Source of the DNA: Cycas panzhihuaensis
Taxonomy: Eukaryota > Cycadophyta
Reading direction: 5' to 3'
NCBI GenBank assembly: GCA_023213395.1
Contig: CM041465.1
Coordinates: forward strand, 179,621,741 to 179,685,740
Length of the DNA stretch: 64,000 nt
Within the stretch, counting starts at the first letter, position 1; every line of letters begins with the position of its first letter. The translations under genes and the position numbers were made by a program. The notes beneath the pieces are model-generated. The model had not been told where the DNA came from, did not search any database, and was given only the letters and a program-made list of their open reading frames with translations. This document shows, piece by piece, positions 34,086 through 45,320 of the stretch.

Positions 34086-34419
34086 TGTTGGGAATAATCC
34101 CAATGTATGTGCACCAGAGTACTTAGGGCCCCTCAAAACTGCCTTTGAGGGCCCCTAGGGCACCTTGAGCTGCTCAACAGCCACTCGGGCTGACCACTCA
34201 TTTGAGGTACATATCACCGTTATTTTCTTTAATATATTTTGAACTAATCTTAATTGTTGTATAGCTAGGGTGATGGTGCATGATGCCTCCCTGAAATTCT
34301 CTATTTAAGGGAAGGAAATACCTCCCTGGTGTTTATTAACACCGCCATTTATCGAAAAGTGTAGTTGTACTCAAGATGCGATCGTTATGATGTCCTGCTT
34401 TGCTCCTCCAGCTCCATCA
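34086..34419 (+). repeat. Copia 3' LTR (plus), 334 bp
   Basis: Starts TGTTGGGAATAATCCC right after the purine tract and ends TCCATCA. Start and end words match the LTR at 53438-53719 (TTGGAATAATGCC...TTCCATCA), so it is of the same broad family. It carries a 13-bp hairpin at 34125-34156. Confidence 0.8.
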
Positions 34420-34985
34420 TGTTTTATTTCCAAAGTATTTAGGTCCTTAGATACCTCTATACTTTTGGCTACCATCTCAAACCCTTTACTTTCACTAACA
34501 TATCTAAGTATTCATTCCATAACCCTTTGTTTAGTAAGTGATTCTCTAAGAGATATAATTTAGTTCATAAGATCTTGAACTTTTGTTATAAACTTATTGA
34601 TGGATTCCTTGGGTAACATCCTCAAGTTCTCAAATTTACTCCTTAATGTTTGGAGTTTTAATGAGGCTACTCCTTCATAGATAAGCTATAATGTATCTCA
34701 TGCTTTATTAGATTATGATGCCTCACTAACTCTTGGGGAAATATGATCTTCTAAGGCATAAAATATTAATGTTAATGCTTCATTATCCTTCTTTACATAT
34801 TCTTTGTAGGCTTTTTATTCTACTGGAGTGTCATTCTGACTAACTTCTATATATCCTATCTTCACAATATCCCACATGTCTTTAGTTATGAGGATAGGTC
34901 TCATCCTCCTACTTTAATTTAATAAATTTGATCTATCAAACTTAGGGATAATCATATTACCAAAATTTATAGCCATTATATTTCA
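34420..34985 (-). pseudogene. gag: Copia gag, N-terminal half
   Basis: From the start near 34980: MAINFGNMIIPKFDRSN, then KDMWDIVKIGYIEV, KKDNEALTLIFYALEDHI, LQTLRSKFENLRMLPKESI. This is the UBN2-type Copia gag. The same blocks occur at 55850-56160 in the plus-strand relative (WDLIKIGYGALKA, NEALAFIFYALEDHI). Stops fall mostly at expected Gln/Trp positions. It is interrupted at 34420 by the composite insert. Confidence 0.82.
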
Positions 34986-35288
34986 AAATTAAGTCTATTC
35001 AAATGTTTATCCCAAGGAAATTTTAAAAAATAATGTGTCCTATTAGCTATAAGGTTATTAGGAACTAAGTTTCTAGGTCTCTAAGGGAAGCTTTTAGTTA
35101 CTATCATATTTAGTAGTGCCTACCTACAAATGGAAAATTAGGGACCTAATATACTAATACATGAGTACTAGGCTTTATATACCTTAGTATGTGGGCTACT
35201 AAGAAGGTACAAGACCCCCCTGATATGTTGATCTACTTGCATTAGACTTATGCCTGGTGACAGATCTAGCAGTGAAAGATTTTTAAAC
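34986..35288. other. Leader-like spacer, no gene
   Basis: No coding content recognised; probably leader of the minus-strand Copia upstream of its gag start. Confidence 0.3.
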
Positions 35289-35517
35289 CAAGGCACTCAC
35301 CCCCTAGGTTTAGCCTAGTCTCCAAACTCCAAAAGGATAAGGTACTCCACCTCAACCTACCACCATATACACTTGATAATCAATGGCTTCCCTGACAACT
35401 TAGAGTCCATTAAAGACATGTGTAAGGTGGTAATGTTAGGGGTCCTAATCGTTCCCCTTGAAAGGCTTAAAAAAGGGTTATTCATTCAGAAATTTATCTT
35501 TTTAATGTGAGAATTAA
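35289..35517 (+). repeat. Dispersed repeat R, copy 1
   Basis: About 229 bp matching 37934-38160 in the same orientation: shared words include TCTCCAAACTC, ACCTCAACCTAC, TACACTTGATA, GGGGTCCTAATC and TTTATCTTTTTAA. Homology ends sharply on both sides. Identity of the repeat is unknown. Confidence 0.75.
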
Positions 35518-37196
35518 TTTTAGATATGGTCTTGTCAACAAACAAAGGTTCCTTTTAATATCAGATAAAAATAACTTGAAAATTATAACAAGAAATGAAA
35601 TGAAATAATCCTTTAAATGAAATAAATATAAGATGAAATAAGCTTTTGAATGAAATAAATGAGCTCTAAAATGACATCAAATAAGCTTTTAAATAAAATA
35701 AATGAGCTCTAAAATGACATGAAATGAATCTGAGATAAAATGAGCTTTGGAATACAATAAAATGAGATTTGAAATGTAATAAAATGATCTTTAAATAAGC
35801 CTTAAAAATGAAATAAAATAAGTTATAAATGAAATAAGATGAAATAGAAAGCTTATAAATGAAGTAAATTAAGGGTAAGAAAGCTCTTTATTTGCAAGAT
35901 GTTATCCAAATATTTATCTTCTTCTTTAAGGGACTAATCTATATTAATTTAGCCAAAAAACCATATATATTCCTTCAATTTTAAAGTGAAATATATCACA
36001 ATAGGTTAGTATATTGATATAACATGAATATCATTTAATAAAGTTAATAAATTACTTAAAAAATGATTAAAAAAATCTTAAACTAGGATTAAATAGGAGG
36101 GATAAGTTTAGAATCCTAAATTACCTATAAAATAGCTTTAAATCAAATTAAAATAACTTTAGTATGTAGATCAGTGAGTCAACTTTCCAACAGATCTAAT
36201 CGTTTGAAAAATAGACTCCTTGTTAGGGAGATATTAACAAAACAGTGAAGCCTATCACTTATGATTAAAAACTAAAGAGGGGGTCTTAAGCCCTTTTGAA
36301 CTGGAGCCCATGGTCACTTGGTTATTTCATACAACTTGTTGTTGGTCTACGAAGGGGGCTAGTAGACTCCAAATATTATTAAATAGAATTAAATCCTTCT
36401 AAATCCAAAATATTTAAAAATAATTATAATTTTTTAGGCCTGCCCCTTAAAAAAAGTGAAATGAGGTCATATGGGGGCTTAAAGAGACTATGGAATAACC
36501 ATGAAAGGGGCTAAACTTTATTAAATATAACTAAATTTATTCAAACTTTATGATAAAAATAAATTAAAATGATATAATTTTAATGCATACATAATTTTGA
36601 CGTCTGCACACCCACAAGAGTAAACAGATTGAGAAAACTCCATTAAAACTACTTTAGATCACTTTAGGGATGGGAAAAATCTATTGTACACTATATGAGG
36701 ATGATTTTCACTAAGAAATCAATGAAAAAAATGATCAAAATAGGCTTTTTAAGGTGCATAGTTATGTGGGACGCCGTATAATTATACAAGTTTTGTATGG
36801 CCAAAATAGGGAACAAGATCAGTCAAGGAAAGACTCAGACATATAGTAATAAGCCTGTGACCCTATTGTAGAGTGAAATAGTGAGAGAATGCATGAATTT
36901 ATTTTATTTTAAGAAAATGCCAATGGGGTTTCAGTAGAGCAAAGTACTAGGCAAGCTTCTAAGACAGATTTCTCAACATATAAGCTACAATTTTTAGAAC
37001 TGTCTAATCCAATGTGAAGAGGACTCAATAAGGATTAAAATAAGTAGTCACATGATATGATTCCACTCAATGATGGAGGTGCACTAACCTACCAAAGATC
37101 AATTATCTAAAAAATCCTTGAAAATCAACTAAGAACTAAATGAAAAATAAAAATTTAAGGAATCAAGTAACTAAGGATAGAGAAAAATACATATCA
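35518..37196. other. AT-rich DNA with minisatellite, no gene
   Basis: No coding frame recognised. Contains a 43-bp tandem repeat (35641-35726) within a longer AAATGA-rich zone (35580-35880). The remainder to 37196 shows nothing identifiable. Confidence 0.45.
35641..35726 (+). repeat. 43-bp tandem repeat, two copies
   Basis: Units at 35641-35683 and 35684-35726 share AGCTTTT, ATAAATGAGCTCTAAAATG and ACAT. Flanking DNA has degenerate half units. Confidence 0.8.
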
Positions 37197-37454
37197 TGCT
37201 ATATTGCCAAAAAAAATATCAAATTTCTAATTGAGGGTAGTGTTAAAGAACACCAGTGTATAATGCACCATATATTTATGGGTTGAGATGTTGGGTAGAA
37301 GCCTACCATCAACTGATAATGTTTGAATTAAATTAATAAAATAATAAATTAAAATAATGCGTACCGTATTCCAAAGTTGGCTATAGATAACCCTGTATAT
37401 TACCAATGCTATTTGTATAACTTTAACATAAAATAATAAACATTATTCCTAACA
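37197..37454 (-). repeat. Candidate LTR related to 29643-29894
   Basis: 258 bp with the same block order as the LTR at 29643-29894 (CATCAA-TGATA, TTTGAAT, AATAATAAA, ATTCCTAACA end). It could be the 5' LTR of the minus-strand Copia below, giving an element of about 7.8 kb, but the primer site is not clear and the flanks show no matching duplication. Confidence 0.4.
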
Positions 37455-37565
37455 CTCTTATCTAGTGATGAATTCTAAATAAAGAAATGTTAGTCCTCCC
37501 TCATTAATAAGAGAATGGATCTTACTTATTAAAAGAGACTAAGAGAGTAAATGGCATATGTTAAA

Positions 37566-37910
37566 TGTTAGAATATAATGTTTAATATATAATTGTTTAA
37601 TATAAGATGTGTCTTAGGGTCAATAAAGTTATAGTCCTAAGTATTATATTAGAGTTTAAGGGTCTCACATTATAATAATGTTATGTAAGTAGTTAAAAGG
37701 TCATTGGTTAATTAGTAGGTAAAGAATCATTTTAGTTATGTCAATGGTTATTTGTCTCACATGTAACTCACCTCACTTATGTATTCTTACCTAAGATGTA
37801 TAAATAGGTAGGTGACGTAGAGTAGTGTTATCAAGTCATCATGGAGACTCATGTTAAGTCTATGGTGCAATAATATTTTGATGTAATCATTCTTTGGTTG
37901 AGTTAATACA
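37566..37910 (+). repeat. Candidate solo LTR with TATA box
   Basis: Starts TGTTAGAATATAATG, ends TTAATACA, 345 bp. TATAAATA at 37799-37806 lies about 105 bases before the end, a normal promoter place in a Copia LTR. No primer site or purine tract beside it. Confidence 0.45.
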
Positions 37911-37933
37911 ATTTATGCTTTGGGAACTCTTCT

Positions 37934-38160
37934 AATCAAGGTGCTCACCCTATCTGGGTCTAGTTTGGTCTCCAAACTCTAAGTTTTTAGGTATAACACC
38001 TCAACCTACTACTAATTACACTTGATAGCTAAAGGGCCTCTCTAATATCTATAGAATTTCAGAAGGATTAATAGTGTGCGAAGTGGTAACTTTAGGGGTC
38101 CTAATCATTCCCTTTGCAAGGCTGGTAATTGGGTGGTTCCTTTAGTATTTATCTTTTTAA
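37934..38160 (+). repeat. Dispersed repeat R, copy 2
   Basis: Second copy of the repeat at 35289-35517, same orientation, 2.64 kb away. Confidence 0.75.
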
Positions 38161-39590
38161 ATGTTTTTGGTTGGTTTTTAAAAGATTTAGTGATCAATGT
38201 ATTTATTTTAATGTTTTTAAGACAAAAACTAGAAAAAACCTTTTAAAACTAAAAAATCTACCTAAAAAATAGACTAAGAAAAGTCTTTAAAAGCTTTAAA
38301 AAATGATTAAAAACCTATTAAAAATGTGACTTTAGGTTATGAAATATATTAAAAATAAAATATTATAGGGATATACCAAATTATATAACCTAAAGTTTTT
38401 TAAACTATATAAAAACAAAAATCAAGTGATGAGATTTTGAAAAAATAAGGTAGTAATTAGGATATAAAGGCAAAATTCTCCTTGTTGAATTAATGAAATC
38501 TTGATTTGTTTTCTCTAGTGCAAGGCAAACTCTACCAAGATCAATTTAAATGGTTATATACTATAGTTATATCCATCTAATTATTTATAGGAATCAACTA
38601 AAGTCAGTAGACAATTATTAGTCCTTAGATAAAAAAAACTAATAAAATAGAGCATTAATCTAATATGTTTACCTCTAAATTTTACTCTAAATGATCCTAA
38701 AAGTTCTTGAGTTAGTATCACTCTCAACTACAATAAAAAATTGCTTTAAAATGTTTTAAATAGTGTCAATTAAATAGTATATTGAGCCACGTATAAATAC
38801 AAAGAACCAAGCCACATAGAGTTAGCTAAAGACATCTTTTTAACTCAGTAAAGCCACGTAGGGCAACTCAGATGCAACACAGGCCAACTAAGATATAATG
38901 CAAGGCCACCGAGATTAATAAAGGGTAGATGTAGACTAGTTGTAATTAAATGAGAACTAACAACCACTAAAACATAAGATAAATGACACTCATATAGCCA
39001 AATAAAATCTATAGAGGGTTTGTGTAGACTCTTGATTAGGTGTAAAGACCAGTAGTAACCTCTAAGCATCTTGTAGAGACATATAAATGAGTAATGAAGA
39101 ACAAAGAACAAATCTTCAAAGGGTTACATGATGCATAATGGAGAATAGAGATAATGGTAAAATGATATAGCTCAATAGAGAGACAACTAATTAATATTTG
39201 TGTAAATATACCTCAAATAGAGGTTGAATGACCAATGACAATGGTAAACTAAGCCAAATAGAGGACACTCAATTTCTTGAACAATGTACATCTTAAAAAA
39301 TAGCCAATAACTATCTCCTTTCATATATTTTATAAGGATTTGATATTTCAAAGAGGCCAGCATATTATATATTCATATTATGAAGCAGCCATTGAATTGA
39401 TTTTAGACGATATTCTTTAAATCATAGCTAACAGATCAACTAAGAGAGTAACTAGTAGTTCTTTCACTTCTTAAAGCTATAAATATTAAAAGTATTCAAT
39501 AATAAAATGCAACAATTAGATGTTGCACTAGTGAGGATGGATTAACCAATGAACTGGCTATACAAATGATTAGCAAACTTAGCAAATACT
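38161..39590. other. AT-rich interior next to LTR, no gene
   Basis: No gene recognised. It lies on the primer-site side of the LTR at 39606-40010 and may be the interior of that element. The minus-strand 88-codon frame at 38845-39111 is Leu/Ser/Tyr-rich and resembles nothing I know. Confidence 0.35.
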
Positions 39591-39603
39591 AGCTCTAATA
39601 CCT
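39591..39603 (-). promoter_or_regulatory. Primer-binding site relic
   Basis: Minus strand AGGTATTAGAGCT, close to the Met-type site TGGTATCAGAGC, two bases from the LTR end. Confidence 0.6.
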
Positions 39604-39605
39604 GG

Positions 39606-40010
39606 TGATGGAGAATGAATGTTTGCCTAGTTTGGAACCCAAGTTCAAGACTTATAACATCCTCATTAACATGCATCCAATTAAAAAATAAAAGCAAAGA
39701 TAAAACATTAAAATAAAAGCATAATAATTGATCTTGAATGCTCCAAATCCTAAAGTATGTATTCCATTCATCTGTGAAAGATTACAATACATTATAATAT
39801 TGAGAATACCTTATACATAAGACAAAATGGAGGTAATTAAAAAATATGGAAGGTGAATAAAAAAGGCATGTAAAGATATCAAATATACCTTGTATTATCT
39901 TAAAAATCTATAACACCTCCATATGAGGACAAAACAATAGCCTGCATTATTAGGTTCACAACATTAAGTTGTGACTTAACCTTTTTACATGTAATAAAGC
40001 CCTCATAACA
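39606..40010 (-). repeat. LTR (5', minus), 405 bp
   Basis: TG...CA on the minus strand (starts TGTTATGAGGGC, ends CCATCA) followed by the primer-site relic. The end GCAAACATTCATTCTCCATCA resembles the LTR-end relic inside the triple primer-site cluster at 14960-14988. Confidence 0.6.
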
Positions 40011-40099
40011 AACAATTATATCATTTACATTAAAGGATCAAAGATAAATGGATTAATGAAATAAACATCAATCTCCAATCATGAAGTATTGAAAAATAT

Positions 40100-41150
40100 A
40101 AATGAATAGGCCAAATTACTTACTATCCATAAACTAGCATATATAAGGTGAGTACTTAATAACATCCTTAGTGGTGACCTAGTTTTCCATAATGCATGAT
40201 GTAATTTTAGGTGCCAATCCTTCTTATTCTATTTAATACACCTTTTCAAATTTCTAAGTAGGTTCTTATTTGTGGATTTAGCTAATCCATGTTCCTAATA
40301 GTAGTAATTAAAGAATGGTTTGATCTAGTAGCCATATCTATCATAGAATGCGATTATCTCTAAAGAGATAAAAGTATAATCATTGTTAGAGATTGGTTAT
40401 ACATGCATACTAAATTTAAGTAGGATCACCTACTTTAGAAATTCATTCATAACTACTAATATGGTCCTCTAGTTACCACTACTTCCATCTACTAAAATAA
40501 TCTATTGCAATGAAGATGAAGATGTGAGCTTTACTAGAGGACGGATTAATATGCCTTATAAAATCTAATCCCCGCTACTTGAACGTTTGATTTGTAAAAG
40601 TTAATTGCAAAGGAAAAGTAGCTCATTTCTATTTTCCTATAAACTTTTGGCAAGCCAAGCAACTATTAATTCTCTTAAATACATCCTTAAAATCTCAAGC
40701 TAGAAGCAACTCACTCTCAAAATATTATGCATTATGGCCTCTATTATGAAGTGTCATTTGCATAAGCCAAAATATAATTCTTCTAGTATCTAAATGGCCT
40801 TTATAGAGTCCAAATATTTTAACAATGCTACATCATAACCTCTCTTATATATTAACCCCTAAGGAGAATATATGGGATGAACCGTAACTTTAATGATCTC
40901 TTGTCTCTTTTATATAATGGCTCTAGAAAATTTCTATTTTATAAATAGTAATTAACATCATCAAAGAATTGATGGTTATTAGGGTTACTTTGATTATTGA
41001 GGTCAACATTTACACCTACCTCTATCCATTCTTCTTCCTAGCCCCCTCCTTGTTCTTAAAGTTTAATTAGCCTTGTTACCTACTCTTTTGCTAGTGGCCT
41101 ACTTAATCCTTATCCTCAAAATTTTTAATTAGTTTTATATCCATGTCATA
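40100..41150 (-). pseudogene. pol: Gypsy integrase (decayed)
   Basis: Minus frame: RINSCLACQKFIGK (zinc part CxxC), then RGLDFIRHINPSSSKAHIF and IAIDYFSRW. This is the start of the core of Tat/Athila-like plant Gypsy integrases (L-D-F-I-G-x-I-N-P-P-S-S-K). The second Asp and Glu region (about 40230-40450) is heavily broken. Many stops, at least one frameshift. Confidence 0.7.
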
Positions 41151-42700
41151 TTCTTATATATTTTACAACCACTTGGTCAATCTCCCTATTAGCTATACTT
41201 GGTTTAGCATAGTTGTAACAAGGGATAGTAACATATAGGCTATATTGTAGTTGTAAGTGACATATATCTTAATGTCTTCTATTGCCTTTACTAAGAAATA
41301 GGCTTATTTCTCCACTTTTATATATCTCATTTGGTAAATATTAATGCCCTACATAATAATTTTATTAACTACACTTGTCCTTTTTCATCTACCTATAGTA
41401 GCATCCCAACTTGTGTTCCTTCTAAGGCATGGTAGTATAATATAAAGTCCCCTTTAAAATCTTGACCAATTAAGACCATCACATTTTGCTCTTTAATTTC
41501 CTAAAAAGCTTCCTTAGCCTTTTCAACCCATCTAAATTCCATGTACCTTCTTAATAATTTATTTATGGGTTAAGTGGCTTCTAAAAAGTCTATAATAAAT
41601 CTCCTTAAGAAGTTGATCTTCCTTAAATAGACTTACACATCTTATTTAATGGGATGGATAACTCCTTAATGGCTTTGAACTACATAGGATCTATAGATAT
41701 ACCTTCCTTAAAACTAATATATCTTGACAAATTTCTTGAGATAACTCCAAATATATCCTTTTTGGGATTTAAGGAAGTACCAAACTCTTGACCTATATAG
41801 GATTTCTCTCAAATGTCCCACATGTTTAAATCTCTTCTTGGAGAAGACTATCATGTAATCCAATTATATTACTATGCTAACACCTATTATACCCTTGAAG
41901 ACATGGTTCATAACTCATTGAAATGTTGCACTTGTAAAAATTTATCTAAATAACATTTTCTTATAGGTAAAGGTACCATATAATATGGTAAAGGGAATCT
42001 TGTACCTATCTTCTTCAACAATCAAGACTTGATTGTAACCTGAAAAACTATTTAATAGGGAACATCATCTTAGAACCTTTGATATTCTATAATACCTACT
42101 CTAATTGAGTTAATATATAATTGTCTCTGAGGGATTCCTAATTTATATTTTAGAAATCTATATAAAGTCTAATATCTACATTCTTTTTTCTTATTAGGAT
42201 TAAGTTGACTACCCATATTGAATATTTGATTGAAAATATGATTGCAGAATCCTTAAATTTTTGGACTTCCTTCTTGTTTAACTCGTTGATCTTAAGATTT
42301 ACAACCCTCTAGTTTTTTTGAAAGGCTTAGCTCTGAGTTTAAGGAGGATATGGTCCTTAATAATGTCCAAATTAAAAGGCTCTAAATTATTATAGGTCTA
42401 CTTGAATACACTTTTTCATTCTTGAGACAAAGATATGGTTTCCACCTTTTCTTCTTTAGAATAACCTTCAATTACAAATATTAATATTTGGTTGTTTGAA
42501 GTACCAATATTCGCCTAGACCTTTTCTATTTAGTACTTTTGGAAAGTTCTAGTCTTTGAACTTTCAACTTAGAATATTTATTTATATTAAAGAGGTATTC
42601 GAGGGAAATCATTACTCTAGGAATTATATTTAACTTAAGTTGAAAAACATCATCTAGTATAATACTTTTTGCTATTATCCCATTTTTGGGGATAGAAGAT
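41150..42700 (-). pseudogene. pol: Gypsy RT and RNase H (decayed)
   Basis: RT reads from about 42300 down. The catalytic region near 41830-41900 is MNHVFKGIIGVSIVI, stop, LDYMIVFSKKRF, where the family has Y-x-D-D, so the Tyr is a stop and one Asp is Tyr. RNase H follows at about 41200-41500. No open stretch beyond 60 codons. Identification is by block order and spacing. Confidence 0.7.
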
Positions 42701-42711
42701 TCTCTTTTATA

Positions 42712-42898
<187 letters not shown>

Positions 42899-43601
42899 AA
42901 GAACTCCTCTTATACCTGTAAGAACCATAACACTTAGTCATCATCCTTAAAGACCTATTAGTATTTAATATTATTAAGAATTGATGCCCTAGTTACTATC
43001 TTTCTAAGATGTTTCTTCTATGATCCAAGGAAACCTAAACCTACTAATGAAGTTATACTAGATAAAGAATTAGTAAGTTAGTTCTCCTCTTTGGGAAGAT
43101 ATCTATTAGAGAAGGCCCTAATCTCCTAGGGAAAATTACATATTATTTTCTTGTAATTTTTTAATGTTCCATAATCAGTAGTGTAAGAGTTCTAGACTTG
43201 ATTAATCACCAACTCAAAGTCTCCCTAGACTTATAATACTCTCTAGTGGTAAACTACCATCAATCTCATACCTTTTGACCTATTCAGTACCAAAAAATAT
43301 TGTACTTCACCTTTTGTGACCCTAGATTCTCATTAGGGTCTATCTCTAAAATATACTTTCAATGTAGTACAAGAACATTACATAACCCTTCCCCCCTTAC
43401 TTCTCTCCTCTATAGCTTAAGTGGCTTTATAATGCCTAAAAATTCTTTTATACTAGTAGAATTATTCATTACTTGAAGTTATCTGCCTAAAAACTTATTT
43501 TCCTTATGATGGGAGGTTTTCCTCTTTTTATATATGATAGTGTAAAGTGTTTTAATGGTATTACCATTCTATTCCCCCTAAACAAACATTTATATGTCCT
43601 T
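42899..43601 (-). other. Gypsy protease-side remains
   Basis: No clear domain. Minus-strand frames with scattered stops follow on from the Gypsy RT and may be its protease-RT linker. No D-S/T-G loop was found. Confidence 0.3.
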
Positions 43602-43606
43602 AATAA
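43602..43606. repeat. Target-site duplication AATAA, left copy
   Basis: AATAA directly left of the LTR; the same five bases at 48636-48640. Confidence 0.9.
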
Positions 43607-43793
43607 TGTTAAGACAAAGACAGAAGAAAACAAAGAAATCTGAGAGAAACTCCTCTGACTGTATTCATGAAGAAGATGTACATTTATACAATGTTTGGAA
43701 TCAACCACTTTTAACTCCTATAATGAGAAGTTAACAAGTGGCCTTCTTTAACTTAATGACTTTGGACTAGTGATATAACATTATATTCTAACA
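43607..43793 (-). repeat. 3' LTR of the complete Copia
   Basis: 187 bp, starts TGTTAGAATATAATG on the minus strand and ends TCTTAACA. Same length as the partner at 48449-48635. The short ORF across it (43487-43708) is not a gene. Confidence 0.95.
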
Positions 43794-43806
43794 CCCTCTC
43801 TTAATG
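43794..43806 (-). promoter_or_regulatory. Polypurine tract of the complete Copia
   Basis: Minus strand ends in AAGAGAGGG right before the LTR start. Confidence 0.8.
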
Positions 43807-43808
43807 TT

Positions 43809-44627
43809 TTATCTAACTAATCCAATTTTGTCCCTTAATATTTGGAAACGATCCTTTCCCAAGGGTTTTGTTAGAATGTCAGCCACTTGATTTTGGGTTG
43901 GATAATATTTTAGATCTATTTCTTTATTTTGGACCTTTTCTCGAATGAAGTGATGTTGAACTTCTATGTGCTTTGTTCTTGCATGGAATACAGGATTCTT
44001 TATTAACTTGATGGCACTTTGATTATCACAGAAGAGGTCTATAGCTATTGCTTGTGATACTTCCACATCTTCTAGAAGTTGCTTAAGCCAAACTGCTTCT
44101 GTGGTGACACTTACTACTGACTTGTATTTTGCTTCTGTTGATGGCAGTGCTACAGTTGGTTGTTTCTTGCAACTCCAAGATATTGGTGAAGATCCTAGAA
44201 AGAAGCAGTATCCACTGGTCGATTTTCTTTGCTCCTTATCAGCTGCCCAGTCTGAGTCACAGAACTTATTTAAGTGAAAGGAATTTTCTCTTGAGTACTT
44301 TAGCTTTAGATCTATTATCCCTTTGAGATATCTTAAGATTCGTTTTGCAGCATTCCAGTGTCTCTGCTTGGGTTCATGCATGTATCTGGAGATCAAACTC
44401 ACAGCATAGGCAATATCAGGTCTAGTTGCTGTGAGATAAATCAAACTTCTGACAAGTTGTCTGTACAAGTTTGGATTGCTACTCACCTCTATTGGATCTG
44501 GGACAAGGTTGCAGTTGACTTCCATTGGGGTTACGTAGGAATTGCAGTTTTCCATCTTGAACTTGGTTAACAGATCACTGGCATATCTACTTTGACTCAG
44601 GGTGATTGAGCCATCTTGTTGTTCAAC
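43809..44627 (-). pseudogene. pol: Copia RNase H
   Basis: 248 codons are open at 43809-44555 and end at the natural stop before the purine tract. Landmarks: LYRQLVRSLIYLTATRPDIAY, HWNAAKRILRYLKGI, FCDSDWAADKEQRKSTSGY (Asp), PSTEAKYKSVV (Glu), DLFCDNQSAIKLIKN (Asp), ARTKHIEVQHHFIREKV and ADILTKPLGKDRF. All catalytic acids are present. One stop separates it from RT. It is the best preserved domain in the window. Confidence 0.93.
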
Positions 44628-45320
44628 TTAAATTCCTAAATAATAGTTCAGCAATCCTAAATCTGTCATTTTAAATTTATTTCCTAGTTGTTTTTTGATG
44701 TCTGCAATAGAATCATCATCATTACCTGTGAGAATCATATCATCCACATATACTGCTATTATAGTTATTGTACTGTTCCTTAACTTTGCATACATGCTTG
44801 AGTCAGCACTGCTCCTTTGGAATCCATACTTACACAAATGTTCATCAAGCTTGGCATACCAGGCTTGAGGTGCTTGCTTCAACCCATACAAGGCTTTTTT
44901 TAACCTGTAGACGAGATGTTCTTGTCCTGGTTCAATATATCCTTCAGGTTGAGATAAATAGACTTCTTCTTGAATTTCTCCATTTAGGAAAGCACTTTTA
45001 ACATCTAATTGATATATTTTCCAACTTTTATATGTTGCAAATGCAATAATTATTCTAATTGTATTTAGTTTCACAACTGGTGAGAAGGTTTATTCACAGT
45101 CTATGCCTTCTGTTTGAGTGTATCCCTTAGCAACAAGTCTGGCCTTGTGTTTTTCTACTTGGCCATTTGAACCTCTTTTAATTTTGAAGATCCACTTACA
45201 ATCCATAACTGATTTGTTGGGAGGTAAATTAACCAATTCCCAAATTTAATTTTTGATAATGGAGTCAAATTCAATATCCATTACTTTTCTCCATTCTACA
45301 TGATCTTTGGCTTCTTCAAA
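44628..45320 (-). pseudogene. pol: Copia reverse transcriptase
   Basis: Open over 148 codons at 44628-45074. Landmarks: YQLDVKSAFLNGEIQEEVYL (first catalytic Asp), QPEGYIEPGQEHLVYRLKKA, LYGLKQAPQAWYAKLDEHL, and AVYVDDMILTGND, a canonical YVDD box. Upstream, WELVNLPPNKSVMDCKW and KARLVAKGYTQTEGID mark the RT start. Stops near 45092 and 45248. Essential residues seem intact. Confidence 0.93.

Larger units (their letters stand above)
33451..34419. mobile_element. Composite insert in Copia gag, flanked by TGTTT
   Basis: 969 bp between TGTTT at 33446-33450 and TGTTT at 34420-34424. It holds a family A LTR in minus orientation, a Copia RNase H tail in plus orientation, and a plus-strand Copia LTR. 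It starts TGAAGG and ends CCATCA, so both outer ends look like LTR ends. The host gag frame continues across it. Whether it arrived as a unit is inference. Confidence 0.65.

Noticed and set aside
43487-43708. 73-codon ORF across a Copia LTR
   Set aside because: It spans the LTR border and has no homologue pattern; the LTR explains the sequence.
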